A stretch of 58,697 nucleotides of DNA from Bacteroidaceae bacterium (GTDB lineage Bacteria > Bacteroidota > Bacteroidia > Bacteroidales > Bacteroidaceae). The DNA lies in NCBI GenBank assembly GCA_017448965.1, contig JAFSKK010000056.1:1-58697 (forward strand), in the 5' to 3' direction. How positions within the stretch are numbered: position 1 is the first letter of the stretch; every line of letters begins with the position of its first letter. Made by a program: the position numbers and the translations under genes. The notes below the pieces were generated by a model. That model did not search any database. It worked only from the letters and a program-made list of their open reading frames with translations, and was not told the DNA's origin. Shown piece by piece: positions 26,969-36,597 of this stretch.

Positions 26969-27149
26969 AGAGTGTTTATTTTAAGTTTAAGTTTGTAAAT
27001 AGGTCGGTTTTGGATGATTTCTTCCACTGGCGTCATTGCGATTCGTGAGTGAAACTAACCCTCGTTTTTGTCCGTTTGTGGATTTCTCTTGCAAATTAAA
27101 CGAAAATATTTTTAACTACACGAACTTTCTGCTAATTATTTTTCAGTTT

Positions 27150-28472
27150 TTAGTTTTTTTGACAAATTAGAGAGCTGGAAAGTAAGTCCGCCACCACAAA
27201 ACTGCTGCCACCAACATAAATGAAGTCCTGCTTCTTTTTGGCATCCTTCAATGCGGCCTCGTATGCTTTCTCCACGGTGGGGTAGCTGTCGCCCATCAGG
27301 CCGTATTCCGACGCTTTCTTTTTGATTTCTTCGTGTGGCAACGCTCTCGCCACGCTGGCTTGGCAGAAATAATAAGTGGCATCTTTGGGCATCATTGACA
27401 GCACACCGCTGATGTCCTTGTCGTTCACCATGCCGAAGACGATGCGTAGGGTGCCCCCCACATTATTTAATATAATGGAGGCCTGTTTTAGTTGCTGCAC
27501 AATCCAGGTGAACCCGCCCACGTTGTGTCCCGTGTCGCACACCACACGTGGCCGATTGAGGAGCCTTTGCCATCGTCCCATCAATCCCGTCATCTCACAC
27601 ACGCGGGTGAATCCTCGCCTCACATGTATGTTGTTGATATGGAATCCGCGCCGTCTCAACTGGCTGACGGTGCACAGGATGGTGTTGGTGTTTTTTAGCT
27701 GACAGAAACCTCCTAATGCTCCAGAAAAGCTTCCGTATGTTTTTGTTTGATAGTTGAATCCACCTTTTTTGTTCACCTTATACTTCACTATCTCTTCTTC
27801 CTCTTCCGCAAAGTGGATGGGGGCATTCATGGCTTGTGCCTTTTCCTCAAATACGGGTCTTGTCTCGTCTGTCAATTCGCCTACCACTACGGGTATGCCC
27901 TCTTTGATGATGCCAGCCTTCTCGCTGGCAATCTTCGCCAAAGTGTTGCCCAGAAAAGCTACATGGTCAAAACTGATGTTGGTGATGACGGAGACTTCTG
28001 GCATGATAATGTTGGTGCAATCGAGCCTGCCTCCAAGTCCCACTTCCACAACGGCCACATCCACTTCCTGTTCAGCAAAATACTTGAAGGCCATCGCGGT
28101 GGTCAGTTCGAAGAATGAGGGATGCAGGGGTTCGAAGAAATCACGATGCTCCTCTACGAATCGCACTACATAGTCTTCGCTCACCATCTCTCCGTTCACA
28201 CGGATGCGCTCTCTGAAATCCACAAGATGTGGAGAAGTGAACAACCCCACTTTTAGCCCTGACGCTTGCAGAATGGCAGCCAACGTGTGGGAGCATGAAC
28301 CTTTGCCGTTTGTTCCTGCTACATGTATTGTCTTGAATTGCTTGTGTGGATGCCCGAAATGCTCATCCAGTTGGTGGGTGTTGTACAATCCTTCCTTGTA
28401 TGCTGCTCCTCCCACATGCTGGAAAAGTGGTGCGGAAGTGAACAGATAGTTGATGGTTTCCTGATAATTCAT
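27150..28472 (-). CDS. folC: Bifunctional folylpolyglutamate/dihydrofolate synthase
   Basis: A 440-residue Mur-ligase-superfamily ligase that adds glutamate to folates and may join dihydropteroate to glutamate. The ATP loop is HVAGTNGKGSCSHTL (about residues 49-63), the family DFRERIRVNG follows (about 83-92), and the C-terminal ligase domain carries VCDTGHNVGG. I start at the ATG at 28472 (MNYQETINYLF); the 30 residues upstream in the open frame overlap the promoter at 28499-28506. Normal length. Confidence 0.94.
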   Translation of the reverse strand: MNYQETINYLFTSAPLFQHVGGAAYKEGLYNTHQLDEHFGHPHKQFKTIHVAGTNGKGSCSHTLAAILQASGLKVGLFTSPHLVDFRERIRVNGEMVSEDYVVRFVEEHRDFFEPLHPSFFELTTAMAFKYFAEQEVDVAVVEVGLGGRLDCTNIIMPEVSVITNISFDHVAFLGNTLAKIASEKAGIIKEGIPVVVGELTDETRPVFEEKAQAMNAPIHFAEEEEEIVKYKVNKKGGFNYQTKTYGSFSGALGGFCQLKNTNTILCTVSQLRRRGFHINNIHVRRGFTRVCEMTGLMGRWQRLLNRPRVVCDTGHNVGGFTWIVQQLKQASIILNNVGGTLRIVFGMVNDKDISGVLSMMPKDATYYFCQASVARALPHEEIKKKASEYGLMGDSYPTVEKAYEAALKDAKKKQDFIYVGGSSFVVADLLSSSLICQKN

Positions 28473-28498
28473 GGGGTGTGATGTGTTATATTTTGTTA

Positions 28499-28506
28499 CA
28501 AAGTTA
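28499..28506 (-). promoter_or_regulatory. -7 box of folC (TAACTTTG)
   Basis: TAACTTTG on the minus strand, 26 bases from the folC start, divergent from the sensor kinase gene. Confidence 0.6.
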
Positions 28507-28576
28507 TGAATAATGCACAGAAAAGAAAGAAGAAAACAAAAATTTTGTTTTACTTTGCACACATATTATATATATA

Positions 28577-31500
28577 ATGAGCAAGAAAGTCCACATATTG
28601 CCGTCACTTTGGGTGTTGTTGGTGTTCATGTGCCTCGTGGCATGTGAGCGCGTCTCTGAAGTGGAACGTGTGCAGATTGATTCACTCAATGCGTTAGCCT
28701 ATGAGGCAAAATACAGGTCGCTGGAGGAGGCTTCGAAGTATGTGGATGAAGTGTTGACGAAGTATGCTCATTCGGGTTATCAGGACGGTTTGCAGGAGGC
28801 ATGGCTGAACAAGGGTGATGTGTATGGCATGCGGATGGCCTATGATTCGGCACAGTATTGCTACAAGAAGGTGTTGGAAGAATCGGACAATGACCTGCTC
28901 TGCAGCGTGGCTGATGTGGACATGATGTCCATCTGTCTGATGACATCGATGAGCAAGGAGTTCTACGACTATCGTAGCGATGCCCATGAACGTTTCTACA
29001 ATGTGGAGGAAGCCTTTGAGGATATGACCGAACATCAGCGGAAGGTGTGGAATTCGGTGCAGACGGAATATCATTTCGTGTCGGTCAACTATTTTAACAA
29101 GGTGCGGCAGGATGAGGGTGTTCGTGAAGAGTTTAAGTGGCTCGATGAGCATCAGGACATCTTCGTGTCTGACACGACCCAGTGGTCGGCATATCTCTTC
29201 TTGAAGGCTTTGTTGGGTTCCCAAGAGGGCGCGGCGAATGATGCGGGAGAGGAGATGCAGCGCAATCTTCTGCGTCTGTTGTCGGTGAGTCGTCAGAAGG
29301 ACTATGTGTATTTTGAGGCTTCTGCTCTGAACAGCCTTGCGAAAGTCATGGTTTCCGGGAACGAGATGAAGCCGTCCCGACAGGTGTTTTTGCGTGAGCA
29401 GTTGGGGCATGGTTATGAAGAGGGCGATTTGGCACTCTTGCTGGCACAAAGGGCTTTGAACTTGGCCTATCAGTATGGAAATAGTTTTGTGGCGACCACG
29501 GTGCTGGTCACACTCTCTGAATATTATCTCCAGCGTGGACAGGACAGTTTGGCGGTGGCGCAGATGGAACGTGCCCTAACCCTCATCAACGAGAATCACT
29601 ACCAACAACGTCGCGGCAACTCGGAGGAGAAATTATATGCTTATGCCCATATCGACGACTCGCTCTCAACGGAGATGCGTTGGATTGCCGACCAGACAGT
29701 GGTGGCAGTTCCTGAGTGGATGGCGATGGTGAGGGAGCAGTTGAGCATCGTGTATGGTGCGTTGGGCATGAAGGCAGAGTCCGACTACAATCACAACATT
29801 TACTTTGATATTCTGGATGCCACTCGTCAGGATTTGCGTGTGCAGCAAGAAGAGGAGAACCTGAAACAGGAGGAAAGTGTGCTCAACATCCTCTTGTGGT
29901 TCTTTATCGTAGCCATCGTGTTGCTGGCGTGGTTGCTCTATGAATACAACAAAAGAAGCCGTGCGCGCTATCGGCAGAAAGTGGAGAAACTGCGTCAGGT
30001 GATAGACCTTTGCAAAAAACTCCCCTCTGTGCTTTTGGATGATGTGGAGGATGAAGAAGACCTTGCAGCGGCCTTGCATACGGTGGCCGATCAGGAGGTG
30101 GAAGCATTGTTCCCTCAATTGAAGGGAGTGGATTGGACTCAAGAGGATGTGAACCAGATGAAAGGATGGGACAAGGAGATGCTGAGTGTCTTGCAAGTGT
30201 TCTATCATTGGATGAGACAGAAGGGTTTGCAATATCTTCAGATGGCGGAACGGCAACGTGTGCTGGAGAGCGAGACCTATGTGAATGAGAAGCACCTGCA
30301 TGATAATAAGCGCCAGTATATCGAGAAACTGACCTCCATGTCCATTGTGAATGGTATCACGCCTTTCCTTGACCGCGCTTTGCATGAGGTGCGTAAACAG
30401 AAAGGTGGCAGGGATGCATCGTCGGCGTTGCTGCACGACCGCTTGCAGTATTTGAGCGAGTTGATAGACAAAATCAACGAGTATAATGACGTGCTGGGCC
30501 ATTGGGTGAAAATACGTCAGGGAATGGTGACGCTCCAAGTCGAGAACTTTGCTTTGCAGCCACTGTTCGACACGCTGAAGCGGGGTACGAAGACCTTCGA
30601 GGCCAAACGGCTTGCCCTGACGGTGGAGGATACCAACAGCGTGGTGAAGGCCGACAAGGCGCTGACCCTCTTCATGATGAACACCCTCTTGGACAATGCC
30701 CGCAAGTATACGCCAGAGGGTGGAGAGGTCACACTCTTCGCAGAGGAGACCGACCGCTATGTGGAGGTGTCGGTGAAGGATACAGGACACGGCATGTCAG
30801 CTGAGGATGTGGACACGCTCAATAACTCCAAAGTGTATGACTCCTCGAAGATAGGAGCGGAAGGCGCGCATGCTTCCGACATCCGGCGCAACAAAGGTTT
30901 TGGTTTCGGGTTGATGAACTGCAAAGGCATCATCGGCAAATATAAAAAGACCAATGCGATGTTCGATGTGTGCGAGTTTGGTGTGGAGAGTGAAGTGGGG
31001 AAGGGAAGCCGCTTCTTCTTCCGACTGCCCAAGGGTGTATTGAAGGTGCTGGCGATTCTTCTGACGTTGTGGGGTGGCGTTGATGCCATGTTTGCTGCAA
31101 GTGTACCTCCAGTCACCTCGCGAGCTCACTGGATAAAAGCTCACGAGCTCTCCGACAGTATCTTCGCTGCCAATGTGTCGGGGCACTATAATCAGGCAGT
31201 CCTCTTTGCCGATTCGGCCATCTGCTGTCTGAACCGTCATGTGGCTGAAAACTATGCCGACACGCTCCATCAGATGAAATTGGGCGGTGGGGACATGGCT
31301 GAGCTGGAATGGTGGAAACGTGGTTACGACACCGATTACGAACTCATCATCAGCATTCGCAACGAGGTGGCCATTGCAGCACTTTCGCTGAATCAGAGCA
31401 ATCTCTATCACTACAACAACGAGGCGTTTACGCGCTTGTACCAACTCACCAGCACCGACCCAACGCTGGAGGAATACTGTGATGACATCCGCATGGCCAA

Positions 31501-32803
31501 TCGCAACAAGAAGACCACTATCATCATGTTGGGTGTACTGATTTTGAGTGTTCTTGCTGTTTATTTCTTCCTTCACTATCGGAACAACTTGCTCATCATC
31601 TTCAATCTTCGGCAGTTCATTCAGCTGAACAACAGCGTCTTCACTTCCTCTGAAACCGATTTGCTCAAGAAACTGCATCGAGGCTTGTCCGACATCAAAC
31701 CCGTTGCAACCGTCGGAATGATGATACCATCGAAAGAAGAGCCTGGACGTTTCCAGTTCTTCTTTACAGGCAACACCGATGAACGCAGCCTCTACGAGAA
31801 CATGATGCAGGAGGCCTGCACAAGTGGACAAGAGAAAGTGAGCAGCAATCAGCGTTTCCACGCCTATCCGCTCGATGTGGCTGGTGTGGAAGATCATCAA
31901 CCTGCTGGTGCACTTGGTGTTTCTTTCATCGATGGCAAACTTTCCGATGAAGAGACACTCATCATGCGGCTGGTGGTGCAGTTCATGAGCATCCACTCCT
32001 ATTTCTCCTACCATAAGGTGAACGAGATGAACGAGTCGCTCGAACTCAAGCAGGACGAATGCCAACGTATTGTGGGCGAATTGCAGAAGGTGCATGTGCG
32101 CAATCAGATTATGGATAACAGCCTCTCCACCTTGAAGCATGAGACCATGTACTATCCGCACCGTATCAAGCAATTGGTGGATGCCGCTCTGAGCAGTCCT
32201 GAATCCTCCATGAACGATGCGCTCATCAGCGACATCGACGAACTCCTGACCTATTACAAGGAAATCTTCACCATTCTGAGTGCATGTGCTGCAAAGCAGG
32301 TGGAGCAGGTGCTGTTCAAGCGCACACAGGTTTCGGCGGCAAAGATTGGCGATATGACCATGCGTTCCTTCAAACGGCAAGCAGGGAAGTGTGCCTCCTC
32401 CAGCAAACTGTTGGTGTCCAAAGCAGCTGGTGTGGTGGTGATGGGCGATGTGATTTTCCTCCAGACCCTTGTCGACAACATCATCTCACTCTTTTTTGAG
32501 CATCATTCAGGTGGAGATTTGCAGTTAGATTTTGCCGTTTCGGATGGTTTTGCTAAATTTGCATTCACAGACACGGCATACCGATATGCAGAAGAAGACA
32601 TCGCGCGGCTTTTCTATGCCGACCATGTGAAATATGACCCCAAGACCGACACGCTCTCCGGGGCGCAGTATCTCATTTGTCGACAGATTGTGCGTGAACA
32701 TGATGCCTACTCACCTCGCCGTGGGTGTCGCATCTATGTGGAGAATACGGCCGACGGACAAGGTTCCACCTTCGTCTTCACGTTGCCTGCCATTCAAATA
32801 TGA
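28577..32803 (+). CDS. Tandem (double) sensor histidine kinase, DUF5112/DUF5113 type
   Basis: A 1408-residue membrane kinase built of two halves. Half one has a lipoprotein-like signal (MCLVACERV), a helical TPR-like periplasmic region to about 430, a membrane helix about 435-456, a dimerisation helix with HEVRK (His near 603) and a full ATPase with DNARKYTPEGG (about 705), DTGHGM (about 735) and GFGFGLMNCKG (about 774). Half two has a membrane helix about 820-842, a second helical periplasmic region, a helix about 980-1002, then a helix with LKHETMYYP (His near 1187) and an ATPase-like domain whose glycine boxes are not recognisable. It resembles the Bacteroidales DUF5112/5113 kinases. The partner response regulator follows after 32 bases. 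The stimulus is unknown. Confidence 0.85.
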   Translation: MSKKVHILPSLWVLLVFMCLVACERVSEVERVQIDSLNALAYEAKYRSLEEASKYVDEVLTKYAHSGYQDGLQEAWLNKGDVYGMRMAYDSAQYCYKKVLEESDNDLLCSVADVDMMSICLMTSMSKEFYDYRSDAHERFYNVEEAFEDMTEHQRKVWNSVQTEYHFVSVNYFNKVRQDEGVREEFKWLDEHQDIFVSDTTQWSAYLFLKALLGSQEGAANDAGEEMQRNLLRLLSVSRQKDYVYFEASALNSLAKVMVSGNEMKPSRQVFLREQLGHGYEEGDLALLLAQRALNLAYQYGNSFVATTVLVTLSEYYLQRGQDSLAVAQMERALTLINENHYQQRRGNSEEKLYAYAHIDDSLSTEMRWIADQTVVAVPEWMAMVREQLSIVYGALGMKAESDYNHNIYFDILDATRQDLRVQQEEENLKQEESVLNILLWFFIVAIVLLAWLLYEYNKRSRARYRQKVEKLRQVIDLCKKLPSVLLDDVEDEEDLAAALHTVADQEVEALFPQLKGVDWTQEDVNQMKGWDKEMLSVLQVFYHWMRQKGLQYLQMAERQRVLESETYVNEKHLHDNKRQYIEKLTSMSIVNGITPFLDRALHEVRKQKGGRDASSALLHDRLQYLSELIDKINEYNDVLGHWVKIRQGMVTLQVENFALQPLFDTLKRGTKTFEAKRLALTVEDTNSVVKADKALTLFMMNTLLDNARKYTPEGGEVTLFAEETDRYVEVSVKDTGHGMSAEDVDTLNNSKVYDSSKIGAEGAHASDIRRNKGFGFGLMNCKGIIGKYKKTNAMFDVCEFGVESEVGKGSRFFFRLPKGVLKVLAILLTLWGGVDAMFAASVPPVTSRAHWIKAHELSDSIFAANVSGHYNQAVLFADSAICCLNRHVAENYADTLHQMKLGGGDMAELEWWKRGYDTDYELIISIRNEVAIAALSLNQSNLYHYNNEAFTRLYQLTSTDPTLEEYCDDIRMANRNKKTTIIMLGVLILSVLAVYFFLHYRNNLLIIFNLRQFIQLNNSVFTSSETDLLKKLHRGLSDIKPVATVGMMIPSKEEPGRFQFFFTGNTDERSLYENMMQEACTSGQEKVSSNQRFHAYPLDVAGVEDHQPAGALGVSFIDGKLSDEETLIMRLVVQFMSIHSYFSYHKVNEMNESLELKQDECQRIVGELQKVHVRNQIMDNSLSTLKHETMYYPHRIKQLVDAALSSPESSMNDALISDIDELLTYYKEIFTILSACAAKQVEQVLFKRTQVSAAKIGDMTMRSFKRQAGKCASSSKLLVSKAAGVVVMGDVIFLQTLVDNIISLFFEHHSGGDLQLDFAVSDGFAKFAFTDTAYRYAEEDIARLFYADHVKYDPKTDTLSGAQYLICRQIVREHDAYSPRRGCRIYVENTADGQGSTFVFTLPAIQI

Positions 32804-32835
32804 TTATCATTCAACCCTCAAATTCATACAACACC

Positions 32836-33555
32836 ATGAATCCTTTCAAAGTGATTATAGTCGAAGATGTGGCCCTCGAAATGAAGGGTACCAAAGAGAT
32901 TTTCCGTTCTGAAATTCCAGAAGCCGAGATTGTCGGAACAGCCATGAATGAGACCGATCTCTGGAAACTGATGCGCGACAATCAGCCAGACCTTGTACTG
33001 CTCGACCTCGGATTGGGTGGTTCCACCACGGCTGGAGTGGATGTGTGCAAGCAGATGCGGCGTCGCTATCCTGATGTGCATGTGCTCATCTTCACAGGTG
33101 AAATCATGAACGAGAAACTATGGGTGGATGCGCTCGATGCAGGTGCCGACGGCATCATTCTGAAGAGTGGCGAATTGCTCACCAAGGGAGATGTGCAGAG
33201 TGTGCTCGACGGTAAGCGAATGGTGTTCAATCAGCCCATCCTCGAAAAGATTCTGCAGCGTTTCCGCAAGTCAGTTCTCAACGAGTCACGTCGTCAAGAA
33301 GCCTTCCTCGACTACGATATCGATGAGTACGATGAACGTTTCCTTCGCCATCTGGCATTGGGTTACACAAAAGATATGATAGCAGCATTGAAAGGCATGC
33401 CGTTTGGCGTGAAGTCTATCGAAAAGCGGCAGAACGACCTGACCAACCGGCTCTTTGGCGAAGATCATGGCAGCATCAATGCGACCCGCCTTGTCACCAA
33501 AGCCATCGAACTGCGCATCCTCGACATCGACCATCTTGAGCCCGACGACGAATAG
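32836..33555 (+). CDS. Response regulator
   Basis: A 239-residue regulator: receiver domain (about 1-125) with acidic pair Glu10/Asp11 and phosphoacceptor Asp57 in LVLLDLGLGG, conserved Thr in LIFTGE and Lys in IILKSG. A C-terminal domain of ~100 residues follows, with a helix-turn-helix-like stretch (LRHLALGYTKDMIAALKG). I start at the ATG at 32836; the longer open frame overlaps the kinase gene. Placement right behind the double kinase makes it the cognate output protein. Confidence 0.88.
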   Translation: MNPFKVIIVEDVALEMKGTKEIFRSEIPEAEIVGTAMNETDLWKLMRDNQPDLVLLDLGLGGSTTAGVDVCKQMRRRYPDVHVLIFTGEIMNEKLWVDALDAGADGIILKSGELLTKGDVQSVLDGKRMVFNQPILEKILQRFRKSVLNESRRQEAFLDYDIDEYDERFLRHLALGYTKDMIAALKGMPFGVKSIEKRQNDLTNRLFGEDHGSINATRLVTKAIELRILDIDHLEPDDE

Positions 33556-33601
33556 CCCCCAACTCTACACTTTACACTTTAAACTTTAAACTTTAAAACT
33601 C

Positions 33602-34300
33602 ATGTCCACCTACCGCGACTACATACAAACCATCCTGCGATGCATCTTCTGGAGCATTGTCATCATGCTGGTTCTGCTGCTGTTCGCTTCGTGGGTATTG
33701 AGCATTTATGTGGAAGGAGTGCAAGGCTTGCTCACTCCACGAGGCATCCGTTGGATATGCGCCAATATCATCCCCAACTTCGCCACGGTGCATTTGGCCA
33801 AGATTTTGTTGGGACTGATGGCCATGAGTGTGTTGCGGGAGTCGGGCATCCTGAAGGCGTTGCGTTCGCCCTCTTCGCTCAAACAGCGGAGAGCCTTGCA
33901 AATCACAGGCATCTCATCCTTGGTGATTATCGGTCTCTTTTCGCTCTTGTTGCTGCTGCCCAATGCAGTCCTCCTCAGCGCCTTTGGCACGATTCATCAT
34001 TCAGCCTTCTCCAAAGGTTTGGACGGACTTGTGGCATTGTTCATCATTTTCATAGGGAATGTGTATGGTTTCACGTCGGGTCGATTCTCCACCATGCACG
34101 ATTTTGTGCGGGCACATGTGTCCATCTTCTCAGCCCTCGCCAACTACTTCTTCATGCTCTTTCTGGCCAGCCAACTGGTGGCATGTCTTGATTTCACAGG
34201 CATACTCCCGTTGTTGGGCGATGATGGCACGGCCTTCTTCCTCCTGAAGGGCTTGCTCTACAATGGTCCCCTTCTGCTTTACATCCTCTTAGTGCTTTGA
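33602..34300 (+). CDS. Polytopic membrane protein, AbgT-like N-terminal half
   Basis: A 232-residue protein with about six membrane helices. The segment VQGLLTPRGIRWICANIIPNF with a following LLGLMAMSVLRESG resembles the first part of the AbgT (p-aminobenzoyl-glutamate) transporter family, but the protein is under half of that family's length and ends normally. It may be a distinct short family. Its last 12 bases overlap the 3' end of nth on the other strand. It lies 46 bases behind the response regulator gene. Confidence 0.65.
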   Translation: MSTYRDYIQTILRCIFWSIVIMLVLLLFASWVLSIYVEGVQGLLTPRGIRWICANIIPNFATVHLAKILLGLMAMSVLRESGILKALRSPSSLKQRRALQITGISSLVIIGLFSLLLLLPNAVLLSAFGTIHHSAFSKGLDGLVALFIIFIGNVYGFTSGRFSTMHDFVRAHVSIFSALANYFFMLFLASQLVACLDFTGILPLLGDDGTAFFLLKGLLYNGPLLLYILLVL

Positions 34301-34927
34301 ACCTTCTTTACAGATTGCCTTGATGCCACAGGACTCGCAGAGAGGACGCTGGCTCTTGCACACATATCTGCCGTGCAGGATGAGCCAATGATGCGCACGA
34401 GGAATCAGTTCTTCAGGAATGTGCTTCACCAGTTCTTTTTCCACAGCGTATGGAGTCGTACACTTTTCTGATACCAACCCGATGCGATGGCTCACACGGA
34501 AAACATGTGTATCGACAGCCATTGCTGCCTGATCGAAAGCCACGCTCAGCATTACATTGGCTGTTTTCCTTCCTACGCCAGGCAATGCCACCAATGCATC
34601 GAAATCGCCAGGCACTTCACCGCCATGACGCTCCATCAGCAGTTGAGCCGTCTTCACCAAGTGCTCTGCTTTGCTGTTGGGATAGCTCACCGACTTCACA
34701 TAGTTCAGCACCTCCTCTTTCGTCGCAGCCGACAGCGCCTGAGGAGTGGGGTAGGCTTCAAACAGGGCTGGAGTCACCATGTTCACGCGCTTGTCGGTGC
34801 ATTGAGCCGACAGCATCACCGCACACAGCAACTGAAACGGATTCTCGTAGTGAAGTTCCGTGTTGGCCTCAGGCATCGCTTGCTTGCAGTAGGCCATCCA
34901 TCGCGCATATCTTTCCTTCTTCGTCAT
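34289..34927 (-). CDS. nth: Endonuclease III
   Basis: A 212-residue base-excision repair DNA glycosylase/AP lyase that removes oxidised pyrimidines. The helix-hairpin-helix LPGVGRKTANVM carries the catalytic Lys, AVDTHVFRV the catalytic Asp, and the C-terminus the [4Fe-4S] ligands in the C-x6-C-x2-C-x5-C pattern. I start at the ATG at 34927 (MTKKERYARW) rather than 34963, because the upstream residues overlap the terminator hairpin of rpmA. Confidence 0.95.
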   Translation of the reverse strand: MTKKERYARWMAYCKQAMPEANTELHYENPFQLLCAVMLSAQCTDKRVNMVTPALFEAYPTPQALSAATKEEVLNYVKSVSYPNSKAEHLVKTAQLLMERHGGEVPGDFDALVALPGVGRKTANVMLSVAFDQAAMAVDTHVFRVSHRIGLVSEKCTTPYAVEKELVKHIPEELIPRAHHWLILHGRYVCKSQRPLCESCGIKAICKEGSKH

Positions 34928-34954
34928 GTTTCCCTTTCTTGTTTGGAAAAGAAA

Positions 34955-34986
34955 GACGGGCAACAGCCTGTTGGCTATTGCCCGTC
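34955..34986 (-). terminator. Terminator of rplU-rpmA
   Basis: A 9-bp stem (34955-34963 with 34978-34986) with an extra inner stem and T-rich tracts on both sides. It lies between rpmA and nth, which are on the same strand. Confidence 0.8.
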
Positions 34987-35007
34987 ACTTTTTTCTTTCA
35001 AAAGCTG

Positions 35008-35274
35008 TTAAGCCTCAGCAGCTACTGGTTCGATAGATACTGTGCTGCGGTTCTCGCGACCACGCTTGAACACTACCACACCGTCTGTCAGTGCATACAG
35101 AGTGTCATCCTTGCCAATACCTACATTCTTACCCGGGTGGTGCTTCGTACCACGCTGACGAACGATGATGTTGCCAGCCTTTACAGTTTCGCCACCGAAG
35201 TGCTTCAAACCGAGTCGTTTAGAGTGTGACTCACGGCCGTTCTTAGAACTACCTACACCTTTTTTATGTGCCAT
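35008..35274 (-). CDS. rpmA: 50S ribosomal protein L27
   Basis: An 88-residue ribosomal protein with the typical N-terminus [20 protein letters not shown] and [19 protein letters not shown]. The N-terminal tail reaches the peptidyl transferase centre. It is encoded directly behind rplU, as in most bacteria. Confidence 0.98.
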   Translation of the reverse strand: MAHKKGVGSSKNGRESHSKRLGLKHFGGETVKAGNIIVRQRGTKHHPGKNVGIGKDDTLYALTDGVVVFKRGRENRSTVSIEPVAAEA

Positions 35275-35343
35275 GTTAAAATAACTGTCTTAGATTGTTT
35301 TACATTTGAGTTGTTTAAGAGAATCGCTAAGCGCGCAGGCTTG

Positions 35344-35661
35344 TTATGCAACAACTGACTTAACGAGTACCTGAGTGAACTGCTCACGGTGACCTCTCAG
35401 TTTGCGGTAGCCCTTACGACGACGCTTGTGGAACACGAGCACCTTGTCGCCTTTGATGAGTGGATCCACCACTTCGAGCACCACCTTAGCACCCTCTACT
35501 GTGGGAGTACCAACTGTTACTACACCGTCGTTGTCAGCCAACAACACTTTCTCAATCTCAACAGTCGCACCGGATTCTACATCCTTGATGTGGTGAACGT
35601 AGAGCTTCTTGCCCTCTTCAACCTTGAACTGCTGACCCTGAATTTCTGCAATTACGTACAT
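35344..35661 (-). CDS. rplU: 50S ribosomal protein L21
   Basis: A 105-residue ribosomal protein with [17 protein letters not shown] at the start and [15 protein letters not shown] near the end, both diagnostic. It binds 23S rRNA. First gene of the rplU-rpmA operon behind the promoter at 35749-35756, with an ~80-nt leader. Confidence 0.98.
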   Translation of the reverse strand: MYVIAEIQGQQFKVEEGKKLYVHHIKDVESGATVEIEKVLLADNDGVVTVGTPTVEGAKVVLEVVDPLIKGDKVLVFHKRRRKGYRKLRGHREQFTQVLVKSVVA

Positions 35662-35748
35662 TTTGTTTTGAATTGTTTAGGGTTCCATCGGGAGGCGAGA
35701 CACCACTCTGTGCCCACTTGTTCGAGCCTTTCCGACATAAATCGGCTG

Positions 35749-35756
35749 CAAAGGTA
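35749..35756 (-). promoter_or_regulatory. -7 box of rplU-rpmA (TACCTTTG)
   Basis: TACCTTTG followed by C on the minus strand, 87 bases before rplU. Confidence 0.65.
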
Positions 35757-35826
35757 CAACTTTCTCCCCACATGACCAAAACTTTTTCCTCAAATTTCTT
35801 GATTTCCTCAAAAAAGATTGAGGAGG

Positions 35827-36453
35827 TTAGTCTTCGAGTCCGTATGGGCTTATCCCGTAGGTGGTATCCGCCAGATTGTCGTAATTGTTCGAGTTGGCTT
35901 CATCCACCGTCATAATCATTCCTCCCAGAATTTCATCATAAGCAAAGATGATGCATCCGCCAGGAATGTCGATGCAATCCACACCTTCGCAGAAGCCTGT
36001 GTGCTGTGTGTTATATTTCTGTTCGTACTCAGGAATCAGAATCTCATAAACCCTTCTGTCGCCTTCATTTCCCAGTTCCATATCCTCATAGTGCAAGTCG
36101 ATGTTCACGACATTCCACACTTTGTTGGTTTCGCTGTCATAGTAAACCCATAGCGCCTCAAACTGATTGTACATCTTAATCATCTTGTGTGCAGGGTCTT
36201 TCTCTCCCAATGCATATCCCTCGTCCTCCAAGGCCTTTCTGAATTCATCTATCGACATGTCGAGTGATATGCCCTCATACTCAGCATGATTTCCACCGTC
36301 CTGCTCAACTGGTGTTGCAAGGCTGTCAGTGGTTATGTCCGAAGGAGATTGCTTTCCTCCGCATCCCTGTAACGAAAACATTGCGACCAGCGCAATAACC
36401 AGCAATGCAGCCACCGACTTCACATTGCAAATGTTGTACTTTTTCTGTTCCAT
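35827..36453 (-). CDS. Lipoprotein, unrecognised
   Basis: A 208-residue protein with a lipoprotein signal peptide (hydrophobic ALLVIALVAMFSLQGC, Cys near 31) followed by a polar linker and a ~140-residue acidic alpha/beta region without any motif I know. It is expected to be anchored in the cell envelope. It is divergent from the gene at 36598 with its own -7 box at 36480-36487. Confidence 0.75.
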   Translation of the reverse strand: MEQKKYNICNVKSVAALLVIALVAMFSLQGCGGKQSPSDITTDSLATPVEQDGGNHAEYEGISLDMSIDEFRKALEDEGYALGEKDPAHKMIKMYNQFEALWVYYDSETNKVWNVVNIDLHYEDMELGNEGDRRVYEILIPEYEQKYNTQHTGFCEGVDCIDIPGGCIIFAYDEILGGMIMTVDEANSNNYDNLADTTYGISPYGLED

Positions 36454-36479
36454 AGTTCTGTTTTGATTAGTTCAGGCGA

Positions 36480-36487
36480 CAAAGATA
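36480..36487 (-). promoter_or_regulatory. -7 box of the lipoprotein gene (TATCTTTG)
   Basis: TATCTTTG on the minus strand, 26 bases from the start at 36453. A divergent TATCTTTG lies at 36531-36538. Confidence 0.6.
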
Positions 36488-36530
36488 TATCTTTTTTAAG
36501 AAAGATACAAGAATTGTGCGGATTTTCTGC

Positions 36531-36538
36531 TATCTTTG
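36531..36538 (+). promoter_or_regulatory. -7 box of the gene at 36598 (TATCTTTG)
   Basis: TATCTTTG followed by CGG, about 60 bases before the start. Confidence 0.6.
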
Positions 36539-36597
36539 CGGCGTAAAAGGAATGGAGAAGTACGAAAACGGAATTTTAAAAAGAGGTTCAAATTATG

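Noticed and set aside
30797-32380. A 527-codon frame opposite the second half of the double sensor kinase
   Set aside because: Low-quality His/Gln-rich product with no motif; the plus-strand kinase boxes are clear.
28577-32803. Idea that the double kinase is an assembly or frameshift fusion of two adjacent genes
   Set aside because: The frame is continuous through a proper second membrane helix with no repeat or homopolymer at the joint; a fusion in one chain is the simplest reading, although strain comparison would settle it.
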